This document shows positions 54,434-63,123 of a DNA stretch of 64,000 nt, piece after piece; position 1 is the stretch's first letter; each line of letters starts with the position of its first letter. The position numbers and the translations under genes were made by a program. The DNA is from CAZAMB01 sp964501365 (GTDB taxonomy: Bacteria; Planctomycetota; Phycisphaerae; UBA1845): assembly GCA_964501365.1 (NCBI GenBank), contig CAZCST010000032.1, forward strand, positions 62,001 to 126,000, written 5' to 3'. Below the pieces are notes generated by a model, which was given only the letters and a program-made list of their open reading frames with translations, made no database searches and had not been told where the DNA came from.

Positions 54434-54859
54434 ATGCCTGCTGGCGAAAAATCACCCTACGGCGTCCCTACGCCTAATCAAGCTCGCGGACCGCACGACG
54501 ACTCCGTCACGCCCGCTAACCTCAAGGTGAAGCTCGCCGAGCAAATGTTGCACGTCGAATGGAAGGACGGCCGGAGAAGCGAATTCTCACTAAACGAACT
54601 CCGCCGCATCTGCCCCTGCGCCACCTGCCGTACCGAGCGGGACCAATCCGGCCATTCAATCGACAATCGACAATCGACAATCGGCAATCCGCCAACCGGC
54701 GGCACGATCCCCCTCCAGGTCTTGAAACGCGACCCCACCGGCGTCCGCGTCGTTTCTGCAAAATTGGTGGGTACCTACGCGATCCAGTTTGACTGGTCCG
54801 ACGGCCACAACACTGGCATCTTCGACTTCCGCTTCCTCCGCTCGCTCAGCGCAACGTAG
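54434..54859 (+). CDS. DUF971 (GBBH-like N-terminal domain) protein
   Basis: 141 residues from the ATG at 54434; the ATG at 54392 lies in a degenerate upstream stretch. LKVKLAEQMLHVEWKDGRRSEF, LRRICPCATCRTE and the final YAIQFDWSDGHNTGIFDFRFLR match DUF971, a zinc-binding domain found alone or at the N-terminus of gamma-butyrobetaine hydroxylases. Between the CPCATC and the second half there is an insertion (about 54650-54705) formed by the dispersed AATCGACAATCGACA repeat, read as SIDNRQSTIGNPP, which other family members do not need. Confidence 0.85.
   Translation: MPAGEKSPYGVPTPNQARGPHDDSVTPANLKVKLAEQMLHVEWKDGRRSEFSLNELRRICPCATCRTERDQSGHSIDNRQSTIGNPPTGGTIPLQVLKRDPTGVRVVSAKLVGTYAIQFDWSDGHNTGIFDFRFLRSLSAT
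54656..54693. repeat. AATCGACA tandem repeat inside the DUF971 gene
   Basis: Three tandem copies of AATCGACA followed by AATCGGCAATC. A related copy lies at 63525-63558 outside any gene. The insertion keeps the reading frame. Confidence 0.75.
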
Positions 54860-54890
54860 CGCGGGCTCCGCCTCCCTGCGCGGCAAAGAA

Positions 54891-54917
54891 TCGGGCCGAG
54901 CGAGATGCCCGGCCCGA
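54891..54917. terminator. Hairpin between convergent genes
   Basis: TCGGGCCG pairs with CGGCCCGA around an 11-base loop, between the DUF971 stop (54859) and the stop of the Cys-rich gene (54943). No T tract, so at best a weak or Rho-assisted terminator. Confidence 0.35.
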
Positions 54918-54942
54918 CCGATCCTCCCCCAGTACTCCTACT

Positions 54943-57885
54943 TTACTTCTCATGCCTTTCTATGGGCGTTTCTCGAAGCAAGGGGCCCGGACGCCAGCGG
55001 CAAATGTCGTTCACCTCATCACAGAACGGTGGCGCGCAAGGCTTCCGGTTGGACGGGCGACAGCCCGAGTGCACATTGCACCTTTCCTGTCCATTGCAAT
55101 ATAGACCGTCATCGCAAAGGGAATCGTCCGGAGTATGTACACAACCCTCGAGGGGATCGCAGCGGTCGTTGGTGCAACTGACGCCGTCTCCGCACAGCTT
55201 GTCGTTGGCCACGTGCTGGCAGGCACCGTTGACGCACTGATCGGCCGTGCAGGCAATTCCGTCATCACACTCCGCATTCGAGGTGCAGCACCCCGGCAGG
55301 GGTTTGTGGACGCAATCATGGCCAACGCACCGGTCCAGCGTGCAAGCGTTTCCGTCGCCGCACTCCGCATCCGACATGCAGCAATCCGGAATCGCCTTAT
55401 GGGTGCAATAATGGTTGACGCACAGATCGATCGTGCAATCGTCCGAGTCCACACATTCTGAATCGCTTACGCAGCAATCCGGCTCGAGCATATGCTCACA
55501 CAGATTTGTTGCCGCATTGCAGACATCCAGTGTACACGGATTTGTGTCCACACATTGGGTGTCCGCCGTGCAGCATCCCACGATCCCAACATGAATGCAT
55601 GCATTCGCCTCACAGGAGTCGAAGGTGCACACGTCTCCATCGTCGCAGTCGGCCGCCGTGCGGCAACAACCCGCAATCGGGCCGTGTTCACATACATGAT
55701 TCACGCAGGTGTCCGCTGTGCAAACGTCACCATCGCTGCAATCGCTGTCACTCAGACAGCAACCAGCCACCGGTTCACGCTGGCACAGATGGTTGATACA
55801 GAAATCCGTGGTGCAGTCGTTTCCGTCTGCGCATTCCGCATCGGTATTGCAGCAGGCCGGCAGGGGTTCATGCGTACACGCGTGATTTGTACAGAAGTCA
55901 AGCGTGCACGCGTTGCCGTCGTCACACTGGGCATCGTCGTTGCAGCACCCCGCCACCGGCTGATGTTCACAGACGAGATTGACGCAGACATCTGCCGTGC
56001 AAGCATTGGTGTCGTCGCAATCGGCGTCACTCAGGCAGCAACCAGCCACCGCTTCACGCTGGCACAGATGGTTGATGCAGAAATCCGTGGTGCAATCGTT
56101 TCCGTCCGTGCATTCCGCATCGGTATTGCAGCAAGCCGGCGACACTTCATGGGTACACGCATGGTTAGCGCAGCTGTCCAGTGTGCACGCGTTGCCATCG
56201 TCGCATTGACCGTCCGTGTTGCAACATCCGGCGATCGGTTGGTGCTGGCAGTCTCCGTTCACGCATACGTCGGTGGTGCAGGCGTCCACGTCTGCGCAGT
56301 CCGCATCAGATGTGCAGCCAACCAGTAGGAAGTGTGCCACAAGGGTGCGGTCTCCGTTGACGGTGAATGGGTACACGGCCGACGCGCTCACCTCCACGCC
56401 GCCCTCCGTCCAGTTCACAAACGCATAGCCCATATTATGGGTCGCGATCACGGTCACCGGCGTACCGTTGTTATAGACGCCGTCACCAGTCGTCGTACCG
56501 CCCGCCGCGGGCGATGCACTGGTCGTTATCGTGCTGGAGATGGACACCGCCTCCGGTATCGTGACGGTGTACTCCTTCGACACCGCCGCGCCGCCAGTAT
56601 CCGATGCACCAACTGTAAAGGTGAAAACACCAGCGACTGTCGGCGTTCCCGAGAAGATCCCCGTGAATTCATCCAACGAGGTTCCATCGGGAAGTGACCC
56701 CGTTACGGTGGCCAGAAACGCACCGCCTCCGGAGATGACTACACTGCGATCGGCGTAGGCGACGCCGAGCTCGCCGTCCGGGATGTGATCAATCAATCCC
56801 AGCGCCACATCGAGGTCGAAGCCGGCCATCTGCGCGCCGAAGAACTCGCCAACCACTTCGACGGTTGAAAGATCAACAGTAATCTCGACCCATTCACCCG
56901 TGGCCGGGTCGATGTGGTCGTTGTAGGTCACTTCTCCCACGCCGTGGATGCCGTCGGGCCCCACCGCATCCCCCATGGCTTCTCCGGATTCGGCGTCGAT
57001 CGGCCCGATGTACTTATAGAACTCGTAGCGGCGGGTAATGACCTCGTCTCCGCCGGGCAGGTCTTCCGGAACTCCGGCCAGCTCGCCCTTGGGATTGTCC
57101 GGATTGGCGAATTCGGTCTGAAGAATTCTCCATTCCGTTTCCACCTCGGCCGGCTCGCCGTTGGCCCAATTGGGCGCGTCGGGGTTGTCCGGATCGGGGT
57201 CGACCAGTTCATTCAGGCGTGGCTCGTGGGCATTGTGGGTCGTCGTCTTGATGTCTTTGACCCAGGTCGCCTCGCCGAATTGCAACACCGGCGGAGCGGG
57301 CGGCGGAGGAGGAACAACCACCGCCTGCACTTGAGCCGGCTGCTGGGCCACCGGCGGATAATAGACGAACGTCGGAGTGGCCACGTACACCGGCGGACCG
57401 TGAACCAGGTTTCCGGTTCCGTCGTCGATAAGCCAGTTGTACTTCACCGCCGTCGGCGCACCGTAATTGCCCGCGCCAAAGTGTTCTCCTCCGAAGTTGA
57501 CAGAAGGGTTGGTGAACTGGTGGCCGTCCGTCGGATTAATCGGCCCTGAGGGAATCGCCGTGTACGCCGTCCAGGTGCCGTCGGGATTTCGCTTGGCGGC
57601 ATAGCGAATGAAAACCTTGGGGCGCAGCGGGTCGCTGTTATCTTCCCTGATGGTGGGGATGCCATAGTGATTGTAGTCGTAGGTGTAGGTGATGTCCGTG
57701 CTGTGGATATCATCCAATTCGATTTCGAACCCGTGTGCTTCCTGGCCCGTATCGTTGACACAGTCGAAATTGTTGAGGCTGCCATACGCAGTACTTGCCT
57801 CTGCCCGTAAGGGTAGCGCCAGCATGATCAACGGTGACACAATGACCAAAATAGTGATCTTAAATCTCGACAACTGCATTTTCAT
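54943..57885 (-). CDS. Exported Cys-rich repeat protein with Ig-like and Flg_new-like domains
   Basis: 980 residues from the ATG at 57885, with AGGAGG eight bases upstream. Signal peptide to about residue 29. A ~300-residue beta-rich part has a Pro-rich linker (VVVPPPPPAPP). Near residue 370 comes a putative Ig (He_PIG) domain with GSLPDGTSLDEFTGIFSGTP, then a bacterial-repeat domain (YAFVNWTEGG..NGDRTLVAHF). The last 450 residues are about 14 Cys modules of ~31 residues, CCxxDxxCxDGNxCTxDxCxNxxC, which should form disulfide-bonded rods. The final module is followed by PFCDEVNDICRW and no sorting tail. Probably a cell-surface structural or adhesive protein. Confidence 0.86.
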   Translation of the reverse strand: MKMQLSRFKITILVIVSPLIMLALPLRAEASTAYGSLNNFDCVNDTGQEAHGFEIELDDIHSTDITYTYDYNHYGIPTIREDNSDPLRPKVFIRYAAKRNPDGTWTAYTAIPSGPINPTDGHQFTNPSVNFGGEHFGAGNYGAPTAVKYNWLIDDGTGNLVHGPPVYVATPTFVYYPPVAQQPAQVQAVVVPPPPPAPPVLQFGEATWVKDIKTTTHNAHEPRLNELVDPDPDNPDAPNWANGEPAEVETEWRILQTEFANPDNPKGELAGVPEDLPGGDEVITRRYEFYKYIGPIDAESGEAMGDAVGPDGIHGVGEVTYNDHIDPATGEWVEITVDLSTVEVVGEFFGAQMAGFDLDVALGLIDHIPDGELGVAYADRSVVISGGGAFLATVTGSLPDGTSLDEFTGIFSGTPTVAGVFTFTVGASDTGGAAVSKEYTVTIPEAVSISSTITTSASPAAGGTTTGDGVYNNGTPVTVIATHNMGYAFVNWTEGGVEVSASAVYPFTVNGDRTLVAHFLLVGCTSDADCADVDACTTDVCVNGDCQHQPIAGCCNTDGQCDDGNACTLDSCANHACTHEVSPACCNTDAECTDGNDCTTDFCINHLCQREAVAGCCLSDADCDDTNACTADVCVNLVCEHQPVAGCCNDDAQCDDGNACTLDFCTNHACTHEPLPACCNTDAECADGNDCTTDFCINHLCQREPVAGCCLSDSDCSDGDVCTADTCVNHVCEHGPIAGCCRTAADCDDGDVCTFDSCEANACIHVGIVGCCTADTQCVDTNPCTLDVCNAATNLCEHMLEPDCCVSDSECVDSDDCTIDLCVNHYCTHKAIPDCCMSDAECGDGNACTLDRCVGHDCVHKPLPGCCTSNAECDDGIACTADQCVNGACQHVANDKLCGDGVSCTNDRCDPLEGCVHTPDDSLCDDGLYCNGQERCNVHSGCRPSNRKPCAPPFCDEVNDICRWRPGPLLRETPIERHEK
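55669..56226 (-). repeat. Tandem duplication of a 279-nt three-module unit
   Basis: Unit 1 (56226-55948) and unit 2 (55947-55669) each encode three Cys modules (93 residues) in the same order, ending in HLCQREAVAG / HLCQREPVAG and VCEHQPVAG / VCEHGPIAG. Large parts are identical at the DNA level. This is a recent higher-order duplication within the Cys-rich gene. Confidence 0.85.
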
Positions 57886-57988
57886 GACTGATTCCTCCTG
57901 CGGCGCCGTCTGTTTTTCAGATTGCGTGAAGTCCGGCGCCAAGGGTGCTTCATCGCATGTTTCTGTCATTTGATTGGCGGTGAATGTT

Positions 57989-58834
57989 TCATGTGATGTT
58001 CACTTTGCAGGTGGCGCAATGGCGCCGCATCAACAAGACGCTTCCCGCCGAAAGCAAAACCAGCGTCATCGCGGCCAGTCCCCATTCTGATAACGTGGGA
58101 ATCCCCGCCGGCAGCGAGCAGGCAGTGCAGGCACAGGTTGATCCGACCCCCTGCGCCGTCCCACCCTGCGTAGTGCAACTGTTCGTCGCCAGATCGGCGC
58201 AGGAATAATCCGGAAGACAGCAAGCCTGATCGCCTGGACTGGCACTTTCCAGAGTGAGTGCAACCAGCGCAAAATCGACGTACAAGCCGATCTTATAGGT
58301 GGGAAATCCCGTCAGCAGGACCGTGCTCCCCAGCGGATTGGGCGACGTATCGTAGGAAAATGTCTGGCCGTAAAACCCGGTCGCATCGAAGTAAACGGGA
58401 TCGCTGAAGGCGTCCTCTCCGTTCACAAGGGGCATGATTTCAATGGCCCCGCCCGCGCCGCCCGTGTTGGCCAGCAGTTTGGCCGTGAACGCTTTCAGAT
58501 CGAATACTTGACCGTCAACTCGCTCAATGGTGATTCGTGCCTTGTAATCGGTTACCCCCGGAGGCGGCGTCGTTACGGCCTGTGCTTCCACGCCGTCAGG
58601 CCAATGAACTCGGACCGGGCGACCGATCGGCTGGCCAGTTCCGCCGGTAAACAACTTGTCCCGCGTGTAGGTGAACAAATATCCGCCACTGCTGACGGTA
58701 TCTGACGTCACCCCTGAGGCCACAGGTGTTGCAGTCCGGCAGCCGCCGAAAAAGACCGTCGTTTCAGCATTGGCGGGCGTACATAGGACGCAACAAGTAA
58801 CGGCAGCAGCGACAATGCTCGCGGCACGATTCAT
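57989..58834 (-). CDS. IPTLxxWG-CTERM protein, putative XrtH substrate
   Basis: 281 residues from the ATG at 58834, with GGAGG nine bases upstream. Signal peptide to about residue 23 (PANAET). The body is beta-rich, with no domain I can name; a probable jelly-roll (FSDPVYFDATGFYGQTFSYD). A Cys-rich neck (QACCLPDYSCADL, CACTACS) leads to IPTLSEWGLAAMTLVLLSAG and a basic RRH end, the canonical IPTLxxWG sorting tail. Unusually, residues CATCKVNIT follow the basic cluster. It is the clearest substrate for the exosortase H-like enzyme at 28319-28951. Confidence 0.85.
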   Translation of the reverse strand: MNRAASIVAAAVTCCVLCTPANAETTVFFGGCRTATPVASGVTSDTVSSGGYLFTYTRDKLFTGGTGQPIGRPVRVHWPDGVEAQAVTTPPPGVTDYKARITIERVDGQVFDLKAFTAKLLANTGGAGGAIEIMPLVNGEDAFSDPVYFDATGFYGQTFSYDTSPNPLGSTVLLTGFPTYKIGLYVDFALVALTLESASPGDQACCLPDYSCADLATNSCTTQGGTAQGVGSTCACTACSLPAGIPTLSEWGLAAMTLVLLSAGSVLLMRRHCATCKVNIT

Positions 58835-58939
58835 GGAAAGCACCTCCCGATTCACAGGAAATCTTGTCTCGCCTGGATAAAAATCACTCGTTGGATGGAC
58901 GATCTGCGTAAACAGCCGCTGCCCGATGATGGCGGGCTG

Positions 58940-59401
58940 CTAAATGAGCAGGGCGTGATTTTGGCGCAGGATTATTGCAACGGAATTTTTCGCGGTGTGA
59001 ATCGAAGCAATATTATCCGATAGGCCAGTGGCCGGTGGTTGTTGCGGATCCGCTGCGACAAAAGCGGGGAGGGACTGGGGAAATCCTCGCACAACTGCGT
59101 CATTGCACTCAGGTCCACTCGTCGGTACGAAAACCAATCCTGTCTTTACAATCGCAATTGGGAAAACGCCCTGGGGCGGAGACTTGGCCACTACTGCGCG
59201 ATCATGGCCAAAGCTGGCAGAGCCTGCAGCGCTGGAAAGGAGATCGCCGAATCCAAGCAGATGTACGTGTGCCGCGCGATTACCATGTCGATGCAACACA
59301 AAGGCCTCTCCCACCGTGCTCTGCGCAAACACCGTGGGAATGAGGCCAAGAACGAGTAGGAATCGACTGGGCCGCACGCAACCGTTCTGCAGGGTCTTCA
59401 T
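58940..59401 (-). CDS. Small secreted His-rich hypothetical protein
   Basis: 153 residues if started at the ATG at 59401; a GTG at 59440 and an ATG at 59419 are also in frame. Signal peptide ends near FAQS. Then LHRHGNRAAHVHLLGFGDLL, a His cluster, and a second half with GVFPIAIVKTGLVFVP. The N-terminal His cluster could bind a metal. No family known to me. The leader is weak and the gene is flanked by gaps on both sides. Confidence 0.55.
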   Translation of the reverse strand: MKTLQNGCVRPSRFLLVLGLIPTVFAQSTVGEAFVLHRHGNRAAHVHLLGFGDLLSSAAGSASFGHDRAVVAKSPPQGVFPIAIVKTGLVFVPTSGPECNDAVVRGFPQSLPAFVAADPQQPPATGLSDNIASIHTAKNSVAIILRQNHALLI

Positions 59402-59622
59402 GCCCAAATGCCCATCCATGCCGCGCCGATTCGTTACCACGACCAGACATTTCCCTCGCCGAACCGGTGAACGGCACGATTGTGTCGTTCAGCACCCTGC
59501 AATACCCATGCCAGACATTATCGGATATGCACCAATCTCCTGATCCAACCCTTCAATCGGCAATTGCATGGTCGCTGGCTGTTTGCCCGGTCCGGCGAGA
59601 GCGTGCGCGAGATCACTTTTCC
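59402..59622. other. Intergenic gap
   Basis: 221 nt between the His-rich protein start and the OsmC stop. It contains ACATTATCGGATATG, inverse to TATTATCCGATAGG near 59010 on the far side of the His-rich gene. Nothing else is recognised. Confidence 0.3.
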
Positions 59623-60180
59623 CTAATCAACTACCAAACGGGGCCGCATGCGGATCGGATTGGCCATATTGAAAAAATTCGGCGACGTCTTCATCACCTT
59701 CTCATGCACTTCGCGAAACTGTTCCGGCGTACCATTGCCTTTGAGCCGCACCGTGTATTGCAGCTCCCGGTATCCCGGCGGAATCGCCGCGTCCAAGCCC
59801 AAAAACCCGCGAAGGTCCAGCTCCCCTTCCGTTTCGATGCTCACCGACTCCAGCTCGATGCCGTGCATCGCACAGCCCGCGACATAACCGACCGTCATGC
59901 ACGCATTGAGTCCGGCCATCAATACTTCCTGCGGATTCGGCGCAGTGTTTGTTCCCAGAAGCTCAATCGGCTCATCCGTCTTGATCGAAAAATCACGCGC
60001 CATTCGCTGCCCCCCAAGCTCATACCCCCGCACCCGCGTCTCCGAGGCCGTCCCGCCCTTCCATTGCGTGGCCACCTGAAACTTCGCTTTCCCCTTGGCC
60101 GGCTGCTTGGAAACTTCGCCCATCACGCTTCTCAGCACGTCCGTATCGATCCCATTGATTTTCGCGTTGACTGTTTGCAT
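59623..60180 (-). CDS. OsmC-family peroxiredoxin-like protein
   Basis: 185 residues. OsmC/Ohr proteins reduce organic hydroperoxides using two cysteines. Here one lies in LMAGLNACMTVGYVAGC and a second four turns later in AGCAM; the exact redox pair cannot be fixed by eye. The order LLGTNTAPNPQEVLMAGLNAC, LESVSIETEGELDLRG and FREVHEKVMKTSPNF is typical. The gene is divergent from a TetR-type regulator with a palindrome between them, suggesting stress- or substrate-responsive control. Confidence 0.9.
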   Translation of the reverse strand: MQTVNAKINGIDTDVLRSVMGEVSKQPAKGKAKFQVATQWKGGTASETRVRGYELGGQRMARDFSIKTDEPIELLGTNTAPNPQEVLMAGLNACMTVGYVAGCAMHGIELESVSIETEGELDLRGFLGLDAAIPPGYRELQYTVRLKGNGTPEQFREVHEKVMKTSPNFFNMANPIRMRPRLVVD

Positions 60181-60305
60181 GCCGTTTTCCTTTCGTGTCC
60201 TTGTTTTCCAACGATTTGGCCGCCGCGCGGCAGCCGCTGTTGTCTTCTCGACAAACTATGCGCTGCCGCAGAGCCGAATCCAATTGACTGCCGGTCCTGT
60301 TTCAC

Positions 60306-60320
60306 TTGACTTCAAGTCAA
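60306..60320. promoter_or_regulatory. Perfect palindrome, candidate TetR operator
   Basis: TTGACTTCAAGTCAA is a 7-bp inverted repeat around a single C, 37 nt before the tetR-like ATG and about 125 nt from the osmC-like ATG. Length and symmetry suit a TetR dimer. Confidence 0.6.
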
Positions 60321-60357
60321 CTTTTCAGCTCCTGCCCGTTGCACGTAAGATGCCCCC

Positions 60358-60924
60358 ATGTCCACTTCGACAAGAGACCGGCTGATCCACTCCGCGCACG
60401 ACTTGTTCTACGAACGCGGGTTTCACGCCGTGGGCCTCGATGCCATCCTCGCCGACGTGGGCGTCACCAAGACCACGTTCTACAACCACTTCACGACGAA
60501 GGAGGACCTCGTCCGCGCTGTGCTCGAATGGCACGATCAATGGTGGAAGAACGAATTTCGCACCATGCTCCGATCGCTTGGCGGCGACCAGCCCCGAAAT
60601 CAACTGCTCGCCGTCGCCGACGCTCTGGAAAAAGTCCTGCGCCAAAGCGAGTTCAACGGCTGCTTCTTCATCAATGTCGCCGTTCAATTCCCGCAGGCTC
60701 ACGACCCCGCGCACCAGGCCGCCGCCGTCCACAAACAGGACATGGGAGAAATCATCCGGGAGCTGGCCGGCTATGCGGGCGCAGCCGACCCCAGGGCGAT
60801 GGCCGAGGAAATTTCGCTGGTGATGGAAGGAACCTACGTGACTCGGCAGGTTACGGGAAACCCCGAAGCCGTACAGATCGCCCGGCGCTTGTTGCACCAA
60901 ATCGTCGCACGTCATTTGCCGTAA
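60358..60924 (+). CDS. TetR-family transcriptional regulator
   Basis: 188 residues. The N-terminal 50 residues form a TetR helix-turn-helix: LIHSAHDLFYERGFHAVGLDAILADVGVTKTTFYNHFTTKEDLV. The C-terminal ligand domain has helices with NGCFFINVAVQFP and a final RRLLHQIVARHL, typical of YcdC/TetR_C-like repressors. It is divergent from the osmC-like gene and probably represses it and itself through the palindrome in the gap. There is no clear Shine-Dalgarno before the ATG (GCCCCC), so translation may be weak. Confidence 0.9.
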   Translation: MSTSTRDRLIHSAHDLFYERGFHAVGLDAILADVGVTKTTFYNHFTTKEDLVRAVLEWHDQWWKNEFRTMLRSLGGDQPRNQLLAVADALEKVLRQSEFNGCFFINVAVQFPQAHDPAHQAAAVHKQDMGEIIRELAGYAGAADPRAMAEEISLVMEGTYVTRQVTGNPEAVQIARRLLHQIVARHLP

Positions 60925-60997
60925 ATGGGTGGCCCGGGTCCTGCCTCATCGGACCTGGGGGCACGATTATGCCTCCCCTTATCCGTTGACAAAATTA

Positions 60998-61072
60998 TCC
61001 CATTGGCTCAGGAAGATTTGTTCCGCACTCCGGGCAAACGCCGCTGGTGTTGCCCTTCAGATTAGGCGCGAT
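60998..61072 (-). pseudogene. Remnant of a CPECG zinc-ribbon module
   Basis: On the minus strand NLKGNTSGVCPECG follows the 3' end of the IPTL gene in another frame. The motif equals the end of the zinc-ribbon protein at 13366-13782, but here only the last half is present, without start or first CxxC of the proper spacing. Likely a truncated copy. Confidence 0.4.
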
Positions 61073-63123
61073 TTGCGATTTCCAGAAAAGACAATTTTGG
61101 CACAGGTGAGGAGAAGCAGAGTCACGACGACCAAACCCCAATCGCTGACGGTCGGGATGGCGCAGTCCGCCGCGTCGTGCGTGCATGTGCCGGTTGGCTC
61201 GTTGCAGGCGTCGGCGGTGCAGTCCAGCCCGTCATCGCAGTTGACGGGCGTACCGGCCACGCAGCCAGATTGCGGATTGCAGGTTTCGACGCCATTGCAG
61301 GCCACGCCGTCGTTGCACTGCAGCGGAATCCCCTGAACACAGCCCGTTTGTGGGCTGCAACTCTCAATCCCATTGCACGCATTTCCGTCGTTGCAGACCA
61401 GCGGCGTGCCGGGGACGCACTGTCCGCCCATACAAACTTCGACGCCATTGCAGGCATTTCCATCGCTGCAGGACGCCGTGTTGTTTGTGAACACGCACTG
61501 ACCGTTCGCCGGGTTGCACGAATCATCGGTGCAGACGTTCGAGTCATGGCACGGGATAGCGGGGCACTGGCCGCCGCACCCGTCTTCGCCGCAGTTCTTG
61601 CCGGTGCAATCCGCGATGCAATGGCATTCTTGATCCGCACACTGGCCGTTTTCGGTCCAGACCTTGTCGGGGCCGGTGCATGTCGTCAGGGTCACGTTGT
61701 CCGTGCAGCCCTGGTCGGCGCCGTTTGTGTCACAGCATGCACCTTTAATTGATTCGCATATGATATCTGTACAAGCGGCACCCTCGCTCCAGACTTGGTA
61801 CGTCTCAGAGCAAGAGGTTCCACCGACTTCCTCCGCACACGTCCCGGAGAAATGATCACAGCATGCACCGGTCGGCTGTGTTCCAGCGCAAGTGATCGCC
61901 AGGTTGATCGCCCCGTAGACTCCTTGCGTAGGAGGTACTGGCGAACAGCCCGTTGCAGGTGATTGCGTAAAGTAGTCGTTATCGCTTTCGCCGATGTTCG
62001 GCTTGATTCCCGCGATAATGCTTCCGGCGGAATTGCTCGTGACGCTGAATCCAAGAAAGACGTCAGCTGAATTGAGCGAAATTGGCGGATCGAAGTTGAA
62101 TCGCGGTGCCTGAAGTTGAGGCATGCTGGCATAGAGCAGAAAAATCCGCTCGGTCCCCGGAATCACCTGGCCATCACAGGTCCGTCGGAGGTCAAAAGTG
62201 TAATAACCCGTGCCCTTGACCGTAACTTCGTAGCCGATCATCTGGCAGTTGTTGACCATGAGTCTTACGTCATCGACTCCTTGGGTGTTCGCTCCGATGT
62301 AGGCCGCGCCGCCGGATTGTCGGTTGGCCTTGTAGGCTACATAGGCCTCGGGACATGTGTCGCCGCCGAAGAATTCCGCCCAAAAACTGGCGTGCGGCTG
62401 CTGTGGAAATCCGCCAAACCAGCCGTTGCATGGAAACCCCGGAAAATCAAAGATGTCGCCGGAGTAGCCAATCGTGGCCGGTGCACCGAGGACCGTGCCG
62501 CAGTTGGCGCGGTTAAAGCGCAAGGAAAGATAGAAGTTGGTCGGAAGCGCGACCGGTGTCTGCGCCGATACAACATGCTCAATCAATCGTGGTGCATCAT
62601 CCGGAAAGGTCAGCACGCCCTCGGTGCCGGGGATTCTCACCAAGTCCCGCATTGCATTGGTAGATCCCGAGGCCAACGGACACTGTGTGTAGAGTCCGTA
62701 GGTGACGGTGTAAGCACCGCTGAGGCCGGTGGGCAGGACCTTGCCAAGCACCTTGAAGCGATATCGCTTTAGCGCGCAGTCATTCGGCGCGGTCGTGGCG
62801 ATGTCGTCGGAAACCGGCCCATTTGACGGGAAGTTAACGGTGTTAATTCCGAGCGTGTTGCTGTAGATCAGCCGCTCCCCCGCACCGGCCACCGAGCCTT
62901 CGTCGGCAGGCGCTTGCCGCGCCGTACCATCGGCTCCCACGACCAAACGCTCGAATTCAGCGTGCGGATCCAGCGCCACCGCCACTGGCAATTCCGGGCC
63001 AGCGACTTGTCCTCCCCTGCCGACGATTGAGCCTTGCGGCGGCGGGTCGCCGTGACTGGAGGCGAGCCGAAGCGCGAGCACCGCGCACACCACCACTGTT
63101 TCCAGAAATATCTTCTTGTTCAT
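61057..63123 (-). CDS. Cys-rich exported protein with IPTL-CTERM-like tail
   Basis: 688 residues from the ATG at 63123, with GGAGG four bases upstream. Signal peptide to about residue 25. The first ~350 residues are beta-rich without a named domain (RYRFKVLGKV, FYLSLRFNR, GYYTFDLRRTCDGQVIPGT). From about residue 400 come Cys modules: GACCDHFSGTCAEEVGG, DCTGKNCGEDGCGGQCP, CSDGNACNGVEVCMGGQC, CNDGNACNGIESCSPQTGC. The end is IPTVSDWGLVVVTLLLL, a short helix and NRKSR. This is another probable substrate of the exosortase H-like enzyme. The first module set resembles the C-terminal part of the protein at 6932-9271. Confidence 0.86.
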   Translation of the reverse strand: MNKKIFLETVVVCAVLALRLASSHGDPPPQGSIVGRGGQVAGPELPVAVALDPHAEFERLVVGADGTARQAPADEGSVAGAGERLIYSNTLGINTVNFPSNGPVSDDIATTAPNDCALKRYRFKVLGKVLPTGLSGAYTVTYGLYTQCPLASGSTNAMRDLVRIPGTEGVLTFPDDAPRLIEHVVSAQTPVALPTNFYLSLRFNRANCGTVLGAPATIGYSGDIFDFPGFPCNGWFGGFPQQPHASFWAEFFGGDTCPEAYVAYKANRQSGGAAYIGANTQGVDDVRLMVNNCQMIGYEVTVKGTGYYTFDLRRTCDGQVIPGTERIFLLYASMPQLQAPRFNFDPPISLNSADVFLGFSVTSNSAGSIIAGIKPNIGESDNDYFTQSPATGCSPVPPTQGVYGAINLAITCAGTQPTGACCDHFSGTCAEEVGGTSCSETYQVWSEGAACTDIICESIKGACCDTNGADQGCTDNVTLTTCTGPDKVWTENGQCADQECHCIADCTGKNCGEDGCGGQCPAIPCHDSNVCTDDSCNPANGQCVFTNNTASCSDGNACNGVEVCMGGQCVPGTPLVCNDGNACNGIESCSPQTGCVQGIPLQCNDGVACNGVETCNPQSGCVAGTPVNCDDGLDCTADACNEPTGTCTHDAADCAIPTVSDWGLVVVTLLLLTCAKIVFSGNRKSRLI

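Noticed and set aside
55669..56226. 279-nt repeat considered as a mobile element
   Set aside because: It is an in-frame tandem duplication of coding modules without terminal repeats or transposase.
55135..56328. Plus-strand ORFs that look like Val/Ala/Arg-rich repeats
   Set aside because: Reverse complement of Cys-module codons; not real.
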